25,615 bases of DNA from NCBI GenBank assembly GCA_002353555.1, contig DEJO01000049.1, positions 131-25,745 on the forward strand. The letters run 5' to 3'. A program made the translations under genes and the position numbers. This document shows, in pieces, positions 14,949-23,729 of the stretch (its first letter is position 1; every line of letters starts with the position of its first letter). The notes under the pieces were generated by a model. The model had not been told where the DNA came from. It saw only the letters and a list, made by a program, of their open reading frames with translations, and did no database searches. The stretch is from Prevotella sp. UBA2746. Its GTDB lineage: Bacteria; Bacteroidota; Bacteroidia; Bacteroidales; Bacteroidaceae.

Positions 14949-17048
14949 CTATGAGATGGCAGCCCAGTTGATGTTAGTCTTTCTTAACGCGGCAAGCCGG
15001 TTCCACAGCAACTGGTATTCGGTGCGCTCACAGGTAGGATCGTTGTCAACAATCTGTTGGGCTTCGTCGCGTGCCATCTGTATGATTTGCCCGTCGCGTG
15101 CGATGTCTGCAATCTTCAGGTCGAAGGCGATGCCGCTCTGCTGGGTGCCTTCCAGGTCGCCGGGTCCGCGCAGCTTCAGGTCGGCTTCTGCTATCTGGAA
15201 GCCGTCGTTGGTCTCACACATGATGTCGATGCGCTTGGCAGTCTCGGCTGATAGCTTGTGCGTGGTGACGAGGATGCAGTACGACTGGTCGGCACCGCGT
15301 CCCACACGACCGCGCAGCTGGTGCAGCTGCGACAGTCCGAAACGCTGCGCGTCGAGGATCACCATGACGGATGCGTTGGGAACATTCACGCCTACCTCGA
15401 TGACCGTCGTGGCAACGAGAATCTGGGTCTCGCCCCTGACGAACTTCTGCATCTCCTCTTCCTTGTCCTTTGGTTTCATCATGCCGTGCACCTTGCTCAT
15501 GTGGAATTCCGGGAACACCTCTTTCAGCGCTTCGAAACCTGCCTCTAAGTTCTTCAAGTCCATTTTCTCGCTCTCTTGGATGAGAGGGAAGACGATGTAT
15601 ACCTGCCGTCCCTGATGTATCTGCTGGCGAATGCCGTTATAAAGGCTCGTCGTCTGGTTGTCGTACTTGTGGATGGTCTGAACGGGTTTGCGTCCCGGTG
15701 GCAGTTCGTCGATGATGCTCACGTCCAAGTCTCCGTAGATGGTCATCGCCAAGGTGCGCGGTATCGGCGTAGCTGTCATCACCAGTACGTGGGGCGGATT
15801 GGTGCTTTTGCTCCAGAGCTTGGCACGCTGAGCCACGCCGAAGCGGTGTTGCTCGTCGATGACGGCGAAGCCCAGTTGTCGGAACTGCACGTTATCTTCG
15901 ATGACGGCGTGTGTTCCCACGAGGATGTGCACCTCTCCTGTCATCAGTCCGTCAAGGATTTCCTGCCGACGTTTGCCCTTGACGATGCCTGTCAGCAGCT
16001 CTACGCGCAGGGGCATGCCTTGCAGGAAGTCTTGGATGGTAGCCAGATGTTGCTCGGCAAGAATCTCCGTCGGAGCCATGATACATGCCTGGAAGCCGTT
16101 GTCAACGGCTATGAGCATCGACATCAGGGCGACGAGCGTCTTGCCGGAGCCTACATCGCCCTGTAACAGACGGTTCATCTGCCGCCCTGAACGCATGTCG
16201 GCACGTATCTCGCGTATCACCCGCTTCTGGGCTCCCGTCAGTTCGAAGGGCAGGTTGTTGCGGTAGAACCAGTTGAACTGCTCACCTACATGTTCGAAGA
16301 CGAAGCCCCGGTACTTGCGACGCTGGTCACTCGCATACCTTAATATATTGAGTTGCACATAGAACAGCTCTTCAAACTTCAGACGGAGGCGTGCCCGCTG
16401 GGTGTCTTCGGCATTCTTCGGGTAGTGAATCTTGCGCATCGCCTCGTCGCGTGAGATGAGATGATGGCGTCGGGTGATGAAGTCGGGGAGCGTTTCTGCC
16501 AGCGGCTGGCTCAGTTTTTCGATGAGCGTCTTGGTCAGTTTCTCCATTGCCCGCGATGTCAGCCCCATCTTCTTCATCCGTTCTGTCGTAATATAATAAG
16601 GTTGCATGCCCATGTCCGTGAGCACGAGGTTGGCGGCATCGTCGATGTCGGGGTGGGAAAACTGGTACCTGCCATTGAAGATGGTGGGCTTGCCGAAGAC
16701 GATATATTCCTTGTTTACCTGATATTGCTGGTAGACATACTTCGTGCCGTTGAACCATACCAGGTCGCAAACGCCGTGACCATCGCTGAAATGTGCCACG
16801 ATGCGCTTCTTCCTGCGACCTTGGTCAAACTCCTCAAAGCTGAGGATACGCCCTTTCACCTGTACAAAGGGCATGTCTTGGGAGAGTTCCGAGATGAGAT
16901 AGATGCGACTGCGATCGACATATTTGTACGGAAAATACTCCAGCAGGTCACGAAACGAACTGATGCCGAGCTCCTTGCTCAGTATCTCCTTCCGTCTCGG
17001 ACCTACGCCCGGCAGGTACATGATGTCTTGATCGAGTATATCTAACAC
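14949..17048 (-). CDS. recG: ATP-dependent DNA helicase RecG
   Basis: 699 aa, normal length for RecG. N-terminal helix-hairpin-helix-like start (YLPGVGPRRKEIL), OB-fold wedge domain (about 60-160), then superfamily 2 helicase motifs: Q-like LTGAQKRVIREI, Walker A GDVGSGKT with K303, DEQH box at 398-401, MTATPIPRT, and the C-terminal motifs TTVIEVGVNVPNA and QLRGRVGRG. It remodels stalled replication forks and Holliday-type junctions. It is the last gene of the probable DJ-1/ispD/recG transcription unit, 107 bases after ispD. That gap contains short TTAAAGGTT-type degenerate repeats and a CTTGCC/GGCAAG hairpin. Confidence 0.98.
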   Translation of the reverse strand: MLDILDQDIMYLPGVGPRRKEILSKELGISSFRDLLEYFPYKYVDRSRIYLISELSQDMPFVQVKGRILSFEEFDQGRRKKRIVAHFSDGHGVCDLVWFNGTKYVYQQYQVNKEYIVFGKPTIFNGRYQFSHPDIDDAANLVLTDMGMQPYYITTERMKKMGLTSRAMEKLTKTLIEKLSQPLAETLPDFITRRHHLISRDEAMRKIHYPKNAEDTQRARLRLKFEELFYVQLNILRYASDQRRKYRGFVFEHVGEQFNWFYRNNLPFELTGAQKRVIREIRADMRSGRQMNRLLQGDVGSGKTLVALMSMLIAVDNGFQACIMAPTEILAEQHLATIQDFLQGMPLRVELLTGIVKGKRRQEILDGLMTGEVHILVGTHAVIEDNVQFRQLGFAVIDEQHRFGVAQRAKLWSKSTNPPHVLVMTATPIPRTLAMTIYGDLDVSIIDELPPGRKPVQTIHKYDNQTTSLYNGIRQQIHQGRQVYIVFPLIQESEKMDLKNLEAGFEALKEVFPEFHMSKVHGMMKPKDKEEEMQKFVRGETQILVATTVIEVGVNVPNASVMVILDAQRFGLSQLHQLRGRVGRGADQSYCILVTTHKLSAETAKRIDIMCETNDGFQIAEADLKLRGPGDLEGTQQSGIAFDLKIADIARDGQIIQMARDEAQQIVDNDPTCERTEYQLLWNRLAALRKTNINWAAIS

Positions 17049-17155
17049 TTAGTTAAAGGTTGATGGTTAAAGGTTCTTGCCTTCTTGCTCTGGCAAGCGT
17101 CTCCTTTCGTCGCCGAGCGGCAAGCGACCAAAGGTCGAGCGGATGGGTGAAGTTT

Positions 17156-17863
17156 TTACCTTTTACTCTCATTAGCCAGTATTTTCGCAATGTCGAGGTC
17201 GAAGGGAGTGGTGATTTTGATGTTCTCACGATTGCCGTCGACCATCGTCACGTTCGTTCCGATGGCTTCTACGACCGACGCGTCGTCGGTAAATGCCTCG
17301 CTATAAGGCTGGGAAAACGCCCGCTTTGCCAACTGGATGTCGAACGTCTGGGGAGTCTGCACGATGCGGTAATTGCTTCGCAAGACGTTCCTGCCGCTGC
17401 TGTCACCGTCAATCTGGCGCAAGGTGTCGGTGACGGGTAGTACAGGTATGGCTGCTCCCGACTGGCGGGCAGCATCAAAACAGCGTCCGATGACCTCTGT
17501 GGATACGAACGGTCGCACACCATCGTGTATGCCAACGATGCCTTCCGTGTCGTCGGGGATCAGTGCAAGTCCGTTCTTCGACGAGTGAAAGCGCGTCTCT
17601 CCGCCGTCGGCGATGGTGTGTTTTACGATGAAACCGTGCATTTTGCACAAGCTTTCCCAAAAGTCCTGCTGCGCTTTTGGCAACACGAGGATGATGTCAA
17701 GACCGTTCTTGCCTTCGCCTTTCCTCGCCTCTGAGTAGGCATGAAAGCGCTCGATGGTGTGCATCAGCACGGGCTTCCCGCCTACGGGAAGGAATTGTTT
17801 GGGGATGTCGGAGCCCATCCGGAGTCCCTTTCCGCCTGCCACGATAATGATGTAGTCGCTCAT
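17156..17863 (-). CDS. ispD: 2-C-methyl-D-erythritol 4-phosphate cytidylyltransferase
   Basis: 235 aa, family-typical. The CTP-binding start VAGGKGLRMGSDIPKQFL contains R15 and K22, spaced seven apart like R20/K27 of the E. coli enzyme. VGIHDGVRPFVS holds the metal-binding Asp, followed by PVTDTLRQ and the FTDDASVVE loop near residue 190. It forms CDP-methylerythritol, two steps before IspF. It begins 21 bases after the DJ-1 gene, so the two are co-transcribed. Confidence 0.96.
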   Translation of the reverse strand: MSDYIIIVAGGKGLRMGSDIPKQFLPVGGKPVLMHTIERFHAYSEARKGEGKNGLDIILVLPKAQQDFWESLCKMHGFIVKHTIADGGETRFHSSKNGLALIPDDTEGIVGIHDGVRPFVSTEVIGRCFDAARQSGAAIPVLPVTDTLRQIDGDSSGRNVLRSNYRIVQTPQTFDIQLAKRAFSQPYSEAFTDDASVVEAIGTNVTMVDGNRENIKITTPFDLDIAKILANESKR

Positions 17864-17884
17864 GTCAGTCCTTTCCTGATAGCT

Positions 17885-18454
17885 TTAAGCCTCAGCCAAC
17901 AGTTGTTGATAAATCATTCCCTGTTCGAGAGCGGCAACGGTTGCCTCGTCTGCGAAGTAGGAGAGCAGTTGGTAGCCATAAGGGAGGGCGGCGGCAGGTC
18001 CGCGTCCGGTCGTGATGTTGCCGTCGACGGTGACCAGTTCGGCGGTGTATTCTGCACCTGTCAGCGTTTCTTCAAAGCCCGGATAGCAGGTGGCACGACG
18101 TCCCTTGAGCAGTCCTAAGCCGCCCAGGACGAGCGGAGCCGCACAGATGGCACCGATGCGGCGTCCAGCCTCATGCTGACGGAGCAAAGCCTGGCGCACC
18201 CCTTCGTGCTCGTTCAGGTTCTTGGCACCAGGCATACCACCCGGCAGGAGCAATAGGTCGGCATCAGAGAAGTCACCGGCAGCTTCGAAGGTGGCGTCTG
18301 CCTTGACCGAAACGCCATGTGCACTGGTTACGAACTCTGAGCCTGTGATGCTCACGGTAACTACTTCTACGCCGCCACGACGCAGGATGTCTACAGGTGC
18401 CAATGCCTCGATGTCTTCGAAACCATTCGCGAGAAATTCATATACTTTAGCCAT
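17885..18454 (-). CDS. DJ-1/PfpI (YajL-like) family protein
   Basis: 189 aa, cytosolic. DJ-1 hallmarks: E13 in LANGFEDIEALAP and the nucleophile-elbow cysteine C104 in IGAICAAP, with LLLLPGGMPGAKNL between them. Members are variously described as glyoxalase or deglycase-like enzymes or oxidative-stress chaperones; the reaction here cannot be fixed from sequence. It is the first gene of the minus-strand unit with ispD and recG, and is divergent from nadK. Confidence 0.93.
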   Translation of the reverse strand: MAKVYEFLANGFEDIEALAPVDILRRGGVEVVTVSITGSEFVTSAHGVSVKADATFEAAGDFSDADLLLLPGGMPGAKNLNEHEGVRQALLRQHEAGRRIGAICAAPLVLGGLGLLKGRRATCYPGFEETLTGAEYTAELVTVDGNITTGRGPAAALPYGYQLLSYFADEATVAALEQGMIYQQLLAEA

Positions 18455-18494
18455 ATTTCTTGTTGGTTTATCGTCTGATATCAGTAATTATTTG

Positions 18495-18502
18495 TATTTT
18501 TG
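18495..18502 (+). promoter_or_regulatory. Candidate -7 box for nadK
   Basis: TATTTTTG fits TAnnTTTG. The -33 region is poor (GGTTTA about 24 bases upstream). Expected start is near 18509, giving about 70 nt of leader to the preferred nadK ATG. It faces the DJ-1 promoter at 18543, so the 5' ends of the two transcripts would overlap. Confidence 0.4.
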
Positions 18503-18512
18503 CAAGCGTAGA

Positions 18513-18531
18513 ATGCACCATTAAAGTGCAT
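18513..18531. promoter_or_regulatory. Inverted repeat between facing promoters
   Basis: ATGCAC-N7-GTGCAT, six perfect pairs, centred at 18522, between the plus-strand -7 box (18495-18502) and the minus-strand -7 box (18543-18550). It could be an operator or a stem in either leader RNA. Confidence 0.4.
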
Positions 18532-18542
18532 GAATGTTGTTG

Positions 18543-18576
18543 CAAAGATACAAAAAATTGCAGAATATCGACCAAA
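18543..18576 (-). promoter_or_regulatory. Promoter for the DJ-1/ispD/recG unit
   Basis: The minus strand has TTTG (18576-18573) and TATCTTTG (18550-18543), 22 bases apart, slightly longer than the usual 19-21. Expected start is near 18536, about 80 nt ahead of the DJ-1 ATG. Confidence 0.6.
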
Positions 18577-18580
18577 AGAC

Positions 18581-19474
18581 ATGAATAAAGACAGAAAAAA
18601 CCTCAGATTTGCCCTTTTTGGCAAGCGACATCAGGCAGGAAAGACATCTGCTATACAGCATTTACTTCATGTCCTCAACAAGAAAGGTGCCGAGGTGTAC
18701 ATAGACAAGAAGTTCTTTGACTACCTAACACAGACGGAAAGGGTGCAGGTTGACGCTACCGGTGTGTTTGAAGGTGGCGACTTCCAGGTGGACTATGTCA
18801 TCTCTCTCGGTGGCGACGGCACCTTCCTGAAAGCTGCCAGTAGGGTGGGTGCCAAGCAGATACCCATCATCGGCGTGAACATGGGGCGGCTGGGGTTCCT
18901 TGCCGACGTACTTCCCGACGAGGTAGAGAGCTTGATAGATGCTGTCTATGCCGGTGACTATAAGATAGAAGAGCATGCCGCCATACAGATTGAGACTGAC
19001 GGTGAGCCGTTCAAGGGGGCTCCCTACGCGCTGAATGACATTGCCGTGCTGAAGCGTGACACCGCGTCGATGATCTCCATCCGTACTACTATCGACGGTG
19101 ACGACCTGACAACCTATCGTGCCGACGGACTCATCGTCTCTACACCGACGGGTTCTACCGCCTATTCGCTGTCGAACGGAGGACCTATCATCATGCCTCA
19201 GAGCCATAACTTGTGCCTGACGCCCGTGGCTCCGCATTCGCTCAATGTGCGTCCGATAGTGATTGGCGATGATGCCGTGGTGACATTGGAGGTCGTGTCG
19301 CGTTCGCATAACTTCCTGGTTGCCGTCGACGGCCGTTCTGAAGGCTTTTCTGAAGGTACGAAAGTAATCATCCGTAAGGCTCCTTTCGTTATCCGTATCG
19401 TCAAGCGCAAGAGCTTCCGCTACTTCGCTACGTTGCGTGACAAGATGATGTGGGGTGCCGACCAAAGAGTATGA
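18581..19474 (+). CDS. nadK: NAD kinase
   Basis: 297 aa from the ATG at 18581. An ATG at 18530 in the same frame would add 17 residues running through the DJ-1 promoter, and the family core starts at LRFALFGKRHQ, so the later start is preferred. The NAD kinase signature GGDGTFL (77-83) with catalytic D79 is present, followed by IIGVNMGRLGFLADV and GLIVSTPTGSTAYSLSNGGP. It phosphorylates NAD to NADP using ATP. Its stop overlaps the ATG of the ABC transporter gene (ATGA), so the two are translationally coupled. Confidence 0.95.
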   Translation: MNKDRKNLRFALFGKRHQAGKTSAIQHLLHVLNKKGAEVYIDKKFFDYLTQTERVQVDATGVFEGGDFQVDYVISLGGDGTFLKAASRVGAKQIPIIGVNMGRLGFLADVLPDEVESLIDAVYAGDYKIEEHAAIQIETDGEPFKGAPYALNDIAVLKRDTASMISIRTTIDGDDLTTYRADGLIVSTPTGSTAYSLSNGGPIIMPQSHNLCLTPVAPHSLNVRPIVIGDDAVVTLEVVSRSHNFLVAVDGRSEGFSEGTKVIIRKAPFVIRIVKRKSFRYFATLRDKMMWGADQRV

Positions 19475-21186
19475 AGATGTATCAACTGCCGGAATTAAAA
19501 TACAAGAGCAGCGAAATCCTGCGTTGGCTGTGGATAGCCTGGAAGGGAAACCGGTTGCAGGCATCGTTCAATGCGGCGATAGGACTGGCTGGTGTCGCCG
19601 TCAGCCTTATGCAGGTATGGGCGGTGAAGCATGCCATCGACGTGGCATCGGGATTCGTTGCAGGCAACATCTATTGGTCAGTGGGTTTGATGGGCATTTT
19701 GATTCTCTGCGACTTTGCACTGAACATCTGCGGAATATGGGTGCGCAACCTGCTGGGTATCAAGGCACAGAACCGTATGCAGCAGCAGATGCTCGACCGC
19801 ATCCTGCGTTCAGAATGGCAAGGAAAGGAAGCACGGCATTCCGGCGACGTGCTCAACCGTTTGGAGTTTGACGTGAACAATGTCGTCAACTTCCTCACCG
19901 AAACGCTCCCTAACTCGCTGTCTACGTTATGTATGTTCCTCGGTGCCTTCTGTTATCTGGCATCGATGGACTGGCGGCTGACGCTCATTATCACCTTCAT
20001 GGTGCCCCTTTTCATCGGGGTCAGCAAGATTTATGTACGGCAGATGCGCAAGTTGTCGCGCGAAGTGCGCAATTCCGACTCCAAGGTGCAGAGTGTCTTG
20101 CAGGAAACGATACAGCACCGCATGCTCATCAAGACAATGGAGAGCGATGACGTGATGGTGGGGAGGCTGGAAGACACGCAGAGCGAACTGCGCAGCAACG
20201 TGGTCAGGCGTACCAAGTTCAGCGTGATGAGCAACCTGATTCTGAACTTCGGCTTCGCCTCCGGCTATCTGATAGCCTTCCTTTGGGCTGCCGTCCGCAT
20301 GTCGGCAGGCACGCTGACGTTTGGAGGCATGACCGCCTTCCTGCAATTGGTCAACCGTATACAGGGTCCGGCACGGTCGCTGATGAAGTTGGTGCCGTCG
20401 TTTGTCAGTGTCTTCACGGCTGCCGAACGGCTCATGGAGTTGGAAGAGAACCCGTTGGAAGAGCAGGGAGACGCGATCTGTCTGGCATCGCCCTGTGGCG
20501 TTCGCTTCGAGAACGTTTCATATACCTACGCGGGAAATACGGGTACGACACTCGAAAACCTGTCATTCGACTTCTACCCAGGCTCATGCACCGCCATCCT
20601 CGGCGAGACAGGAGCGGGCAAGACCACACTGATACGTATGATTCTGTCGCTGATACAACCTCAACAGGGACAGGTATACATCTATAATGCGACGAAGCAA
20701 TATCACTTGTCCCCCCTGCTGCGCACCAATCTGGTCTATGTGCCACAAGGAAACACGCTGATGAGCGGTACCATCCGCGAGAACCTGCGGTTGGGTAAGC
20801 TGGATGCAACGGAAGAAGAGATGCGTGAAGCCTTGCGACAGAGCTGTGCGGAGTTTGTCTTCGACCTGCCGGAAGGACTGGACACCGTATGCTCGGAACA
20901 GGGAGGAGGGCTGAGCGAGGGACAGGCACAGCGCATTGCCATTGCCCGTGCGCTCTTGCGCGACCGCAGCATCATGCTCTTCGATGAGGCTACGAGTGCC
21001 CTTGACACAGAAACCGAGCGCCAACTGCTCCATAACTTGATGGCTGAACAGCAGAAAACCATCATCTTCATCACCCATCGACCTGCGGTTGTGGACTATT
21101 GCGACCAGACACTGACCATCAAGAAACTGGGCAAGCATCGCCGACCGCAAGCGCAGAATGCAGATAACGATAACGTTAAATCTTAA
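19471..21186 (+). CDS. ABC exporter half-transporter (fused membrane and ATPase domains)
   Basis: 571 aa from the ATG at 19471, chosen for the 4-bp ATGA overlap with nadK; an ATG at 19450 is possible but less likely. The N-terminal type I exporter membrane domain has about six helices between residues 30 and 300. The C-terminal nucleotide-binding domain has Walker A GETGAGKTT (K384), signature LSEGQAQRIA, Walker B IMLFDE (E506) and H-loop H536 in ITHRP, so the ATPase is intact. It should work as a homodimer, or with a partner not in this window. The substrate is unknown; the family includes lipid, peptide and drug exporters. The neighbours (nadK, malQ) do not indicate a cargo. Confidence 0.92.
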   Translation: MKMYQLPELKYKSSEILRWLWIAWKGNRLQASFNAAIGLAGVAVSLMQVWAVKHAIDVASGFVAGNIYWSVGLMGILILCDFALNICGIWVRNLLGIKAQNRMQQQMLDRILRSEWQGKEARHSGDVLNRLEFDVNNVVNFLTETLPNSLSTLCMFLGAFCYLASMDWRLTLIITFMVPLFIGVSKIYVRQMRKLSREVRNSDSKVQSVLQETIQHRMLIKTMESDDVMVGRLEDTQSELRSNVVRRTKFSVMSNLILNFGFASGYLIAFLWAAVRMSAGTLTFGGMTAFLQLVNRIQGPARSLMKLVPSFVSVFTAAERLMELEENPLEEQGDAICLASPCGVRFENVSYTYAGNTGTTLENLSFDFYPGSCTAILGETGAGKTTLIRMILSLIQPQQGQVYIYNATKQYHLSPLLRTNLVYVPQGNTLMSGTIRENLRLGKLDATEEEMREALRQSCAEFVFDLPEGLDTVCSEQGGGLSEGQAQRIAIARALLRDRSIMLFDEATSALDTETERQLLHNLMAEQQKTIIFITHRPAVVDYCDQTLTIKKLGKHRRPQAQNADNDNVKS

Positions 21187-21199
21187 ATACTGATTATTG

Positions 21200-23671
21200 A
21201 TGACACTTCAATTTCATCTTGAATATGTGACGGCTGACGGACAACAGATGGCTGTCAACCTGCCGGAAAGAGGACAGGAGGCTGAAAAGGTAAAAACCTA
21301 CCTCATGGAAACGCACGACGGTTCGCACTGGTCGTGCGAGATAGAGTGGGAATCGGCGGTAGGCTCGTCGATAGACTATTATTATACCGTCATGAAAGAC
21401 GGGAAGGCTGTACGCAGGGAATGGGGGGTGGTGGGCCATCGGCTTGAACTCAACGTGAAAGGTGCTGCCTGCTATCGTGTCTACGACCAGTGGATAGACT
21501 TGCCGGAAGATGCCCACCTCTATACATCTGCCGTCACCGACTGTGTGGTGGGACGCACTATCGAAAAGCCAAAGGTGCACAGCGGCAGGCAGACCCTGCG
21601 ATTGAAGGTGCGGGCACCGCAATTGCGACGCAGCGAGTGGCTCGGTATCATCGGTTCCGACCCGCAGCTGGGGGCGTGGCAGGCAAAGGAAGCTGTGCCC
21701 ATGCAGCAGCATCAAATCAACGAATGGATGGTTGACTTGGACATCAGCAGGCTGTCGTCGCGTCAGTTGGAGTTTAAGTTTGTTGCCCTCGATGCCGTTG
21801 AAGACGTGACACCTTTCTGGGAACAGTATGCCAACAGGTACTTCTCGGTGCCGGAAATGGCTGACGGCGACGTCTTTGTCTGCGAGTTGCCGCAGGCAGT
21901 CTTCGAGATACCCGCCGTCAGGTGTGCCGGTACGCTGGTGCCAGTGTTCTCTTTGCGCTCCAAGGAAAGCTTCGGTATTGGTGATTTCGGTGATTTAAGG
22001 AAGATGGTAAATTGGGTGGCACTGACCGGACAACGGGTGTTGCAGGTGCTGCCTATCAATGATACGACATCGACGCATACATGGATAGACTCTTATCCCT
22101 ATAATGGCATCTCAATCTTTGCGCTTCATCCGCTCTATGCCGACTTGACACAGCTGCCACCTGTTGCCGACAAAAAGCTGAAAAAGGAAATGGAAGTCTT
22201 GCGAAAGGAACTGAACGCACTGCCACAGGTGGATTATGAACGGGTCGACGAGGCTAAGACGCGCTACCTGCATGCCATCTACGAACAAGAGGGAGCGGCA
22301 GTACTGTCATCGAAGGCGTTTAAGGTGTTCTTCAAGGAGAACGAACATTGGCTGGTTCCGTATGCACTCTACTCGCATCTGCGCGATCTCTACGGAACAG
22401 GCGACTTCAACCAGTGGGAAGACCACCGGCAATGGGACGAGGGCGACCGCGCTGCCCTCTGCAATCCTCGCACGCGTATATATAAAGAGGTGGCATACTA
22501 CTATTATGTACAGTTCATTCTGAGCAGTCAGCTGACTGCCGTTCATGACTATGCACGCTCACGTGGCGTCATCCTGAAGGGTGACATCCCCATCGGAGTA
22601 AACCGTTACGGTTGTGATGCATGGGCTGAACCGCGCTACTTCAACATGAACGGGCAGGCAGGAGCACCACCTGACGAGTTCTCTGTGGACGGACAGAACT
22701 GGGGATTCCCTACCTACAACTGGGACGAGATGATGAAAGACGACTGTGCTTGGTGGGTGCGTCGTTTCCAGAACATGGCTCACTACTTCGATGCCTACCG
22801 CATAGACCATGTGTTGGGATTCTTCCGCATCTGGGAGATACCTGTTCCTGAGACCTCAGGACTGATGGGACAGTTCTCTCCGGCACTCGGACTGACGGAG
22901 GATGAACTCAGAAACGCCGGTTTCATCGATAAAAAAGAGCTTTTCTTGCAAGACCATCGCGACAGTAGGAAGTGGCATCCGCGTATTGCCGTGCAGTATA
23001 CTGATGTCTTCAAGCAACTCCCGGAAGAGGAGCAGGCTGCCTTCAACCGCCTATACGATGACTACTTCTACCACCGCAACAACCAGTTCTGGTATCAGGA
23101 GGCGATGAAGAAACTGCCGAAGCTGGTCAATGCAACGCGAATGCTCGTTTGTGCTGAAGACCTCGGCATGGTGCCAGAATGTGTGCCGTGGGTCATCAAC
23201 GAGTTGAAGATTCTAAGTCTGGAACTGCAGAGCATGCCGAAAGAGCAAGGAATCCGTTTCGGACACCTCTCACGTAACCCCTACCGCTCGGTCTGCACCA
23301 TCTCTTCTCACGACATGCCTACTCTGCGGCAATGGTGGGATGAGGACGAAGAGCGCACGCAAGACTATTACGCCACGATGTTACACCGCAACGACCCGGC
23401 ACCACATCCATTACCGGGATGGCTTGCACGCGACATCGTAAGCAGACATCTGACGAGTCCTTCCATGTTGTGCATCCTCAGTATACAAGACTGGATGGCG
23501 ATAGACGAGAAGCTGCGGCTGCCCGATGCGAATGCTGAGCGCATCAACATTCCAGCCAACCCACGCCACTACTGGCGCTATCGCATGCACCTCAACATCG
23601 AAGATTTGCTGGAAGCTCAGGAGTTCAACTCCTCTATTAAAGAACTTGTCCTTTCCTCTGGTCGCAAATAG
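21200..23671 (+). CDS. malQ: 4-alpha-glucanotransferase with N-terminal starch-binding modules (GH77)
   Basis: 823 aa from the ATG at 21200, 13 bases after the ABC gene. There is no signal peptide, so it is cytosolic. The N-terminus appears to hold two CBM20-like modules: about 1-90 (weak) and about 128-220 (clear: IIGSDPQLGAWQAKEAVPM). The GH77 barrel runs from about 235: GDIPIGVNRYGCDAWAEP, nucleophile D536 in YRIDHVLGFFRIW, acid/base E653 in CAEDLGMVPE and D705 in SSHDMPTLRQWW. The architecture resembles plant DPE2 and the longer Bacteroidales amylomaltases, which act on maltose plus branched glucan. It disproportionates maltodextrins. A GH13 enzyme follows directly, pointing to joint intracellular glucan processing. 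Confidence 0.93.
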   Translation: MTLQFHLEYVTADGQQMAVNLPERGQEAEKVKTYLMETHDGSHWSCEIEWESAVGSSIDYYYTVMKDGKAVRREWGVVGHRLELNVKGAACYRVYDQWIDLPEDAHLYTSAVTDCVVGRTIEKPKVHSGRQTLRLKVRAPQLRRSEWLGIIGSDPQLGAWQAKEAVPMQQHQINEWMVDLDISRLSSRQLEFKFVALDAVEDVTPFWEQYANRYFSVPEMADGDVFVCELPQAVFEIPAVRCAGTLVPVFSLRSKESFGIGDFGDLRKMVNWVALTGQRVLQVLPINDTTSTHTWIDSYPYNGISIFALHPLYADLTQLPPVADKKLKKEMEVLRKELNALPQVDYERVDEAKTRYLHAIYEQEGAAVLSSKAFKVFFKENEHWLVPYALYSHLRDLYGTGDFNQWEDHRQWDEGDRAALCNPRTRIYKEVAYYYYVQFILSSQLTAVHDYARSRGVILKGDIPIGVNRYGCDAWAEPRYFNMNGQAGAPPDEFSVDGQNWGFPTYNWDEMMKDDCAWWVRRFQNMAHYFDAYRIDHVLGFFRIWEIPVPETSGLMGQFSPALGLTEDELRNAGFIDKKELFLQDHRDSRKWHPRIAVQYTDVFKQLPEEEQAAFNRLYDDYFYHRNNQFWYQEAMKKLPKLVNATRMLVCAEDLGMVPECVPWVINELKILSLELQSMPKEQGIRFGHLSRNPYRSVCTISSHDMPTLRQWWDEDEERTQDYYATMLHRNDPAPHPLPGWLARDIVSRHLTSPSMLCILSIQDWMAIDEKLRLPDANAERINIPANPRHYWRYRMHLNIEDLLEAQEFNSSIKELVLSSGRK

Positions 23672-23677
23672 TGACCA

Positions 23678-23690
23678 TACCAGGCTGGTA
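23678..23690. promoter_or_regulatory. Short palindrome between malQ and the GH13 gene
   Basis: TACCAG-g-CTGGTA is a perfect 13-base palindrome in the 58-base gap between the two glucan genes. It may be an operator or nothing. No TAnnTTTG box lies in the gap. Confidence 0.25.
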
Positions 23691-23729
23691 CAACTAACGC
23701 AAACGTCTCAGCCTTTGCACCTTGAACTC

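Noticed and set aside
14866..15615. 249-codon plus-strand ORF opposite the end of recG
   Set aside because: Antisense to the helicase C-terminal motifs of recG, low-complexity Ser/Arg-rich product, no family features.
23526..23729. Upstream in-frame extension of the GH13 gene into malQ
   Set aside because: It overlaps the coding end of malQ in another frame and adds neither a signal peptide nor a family-like sequence.
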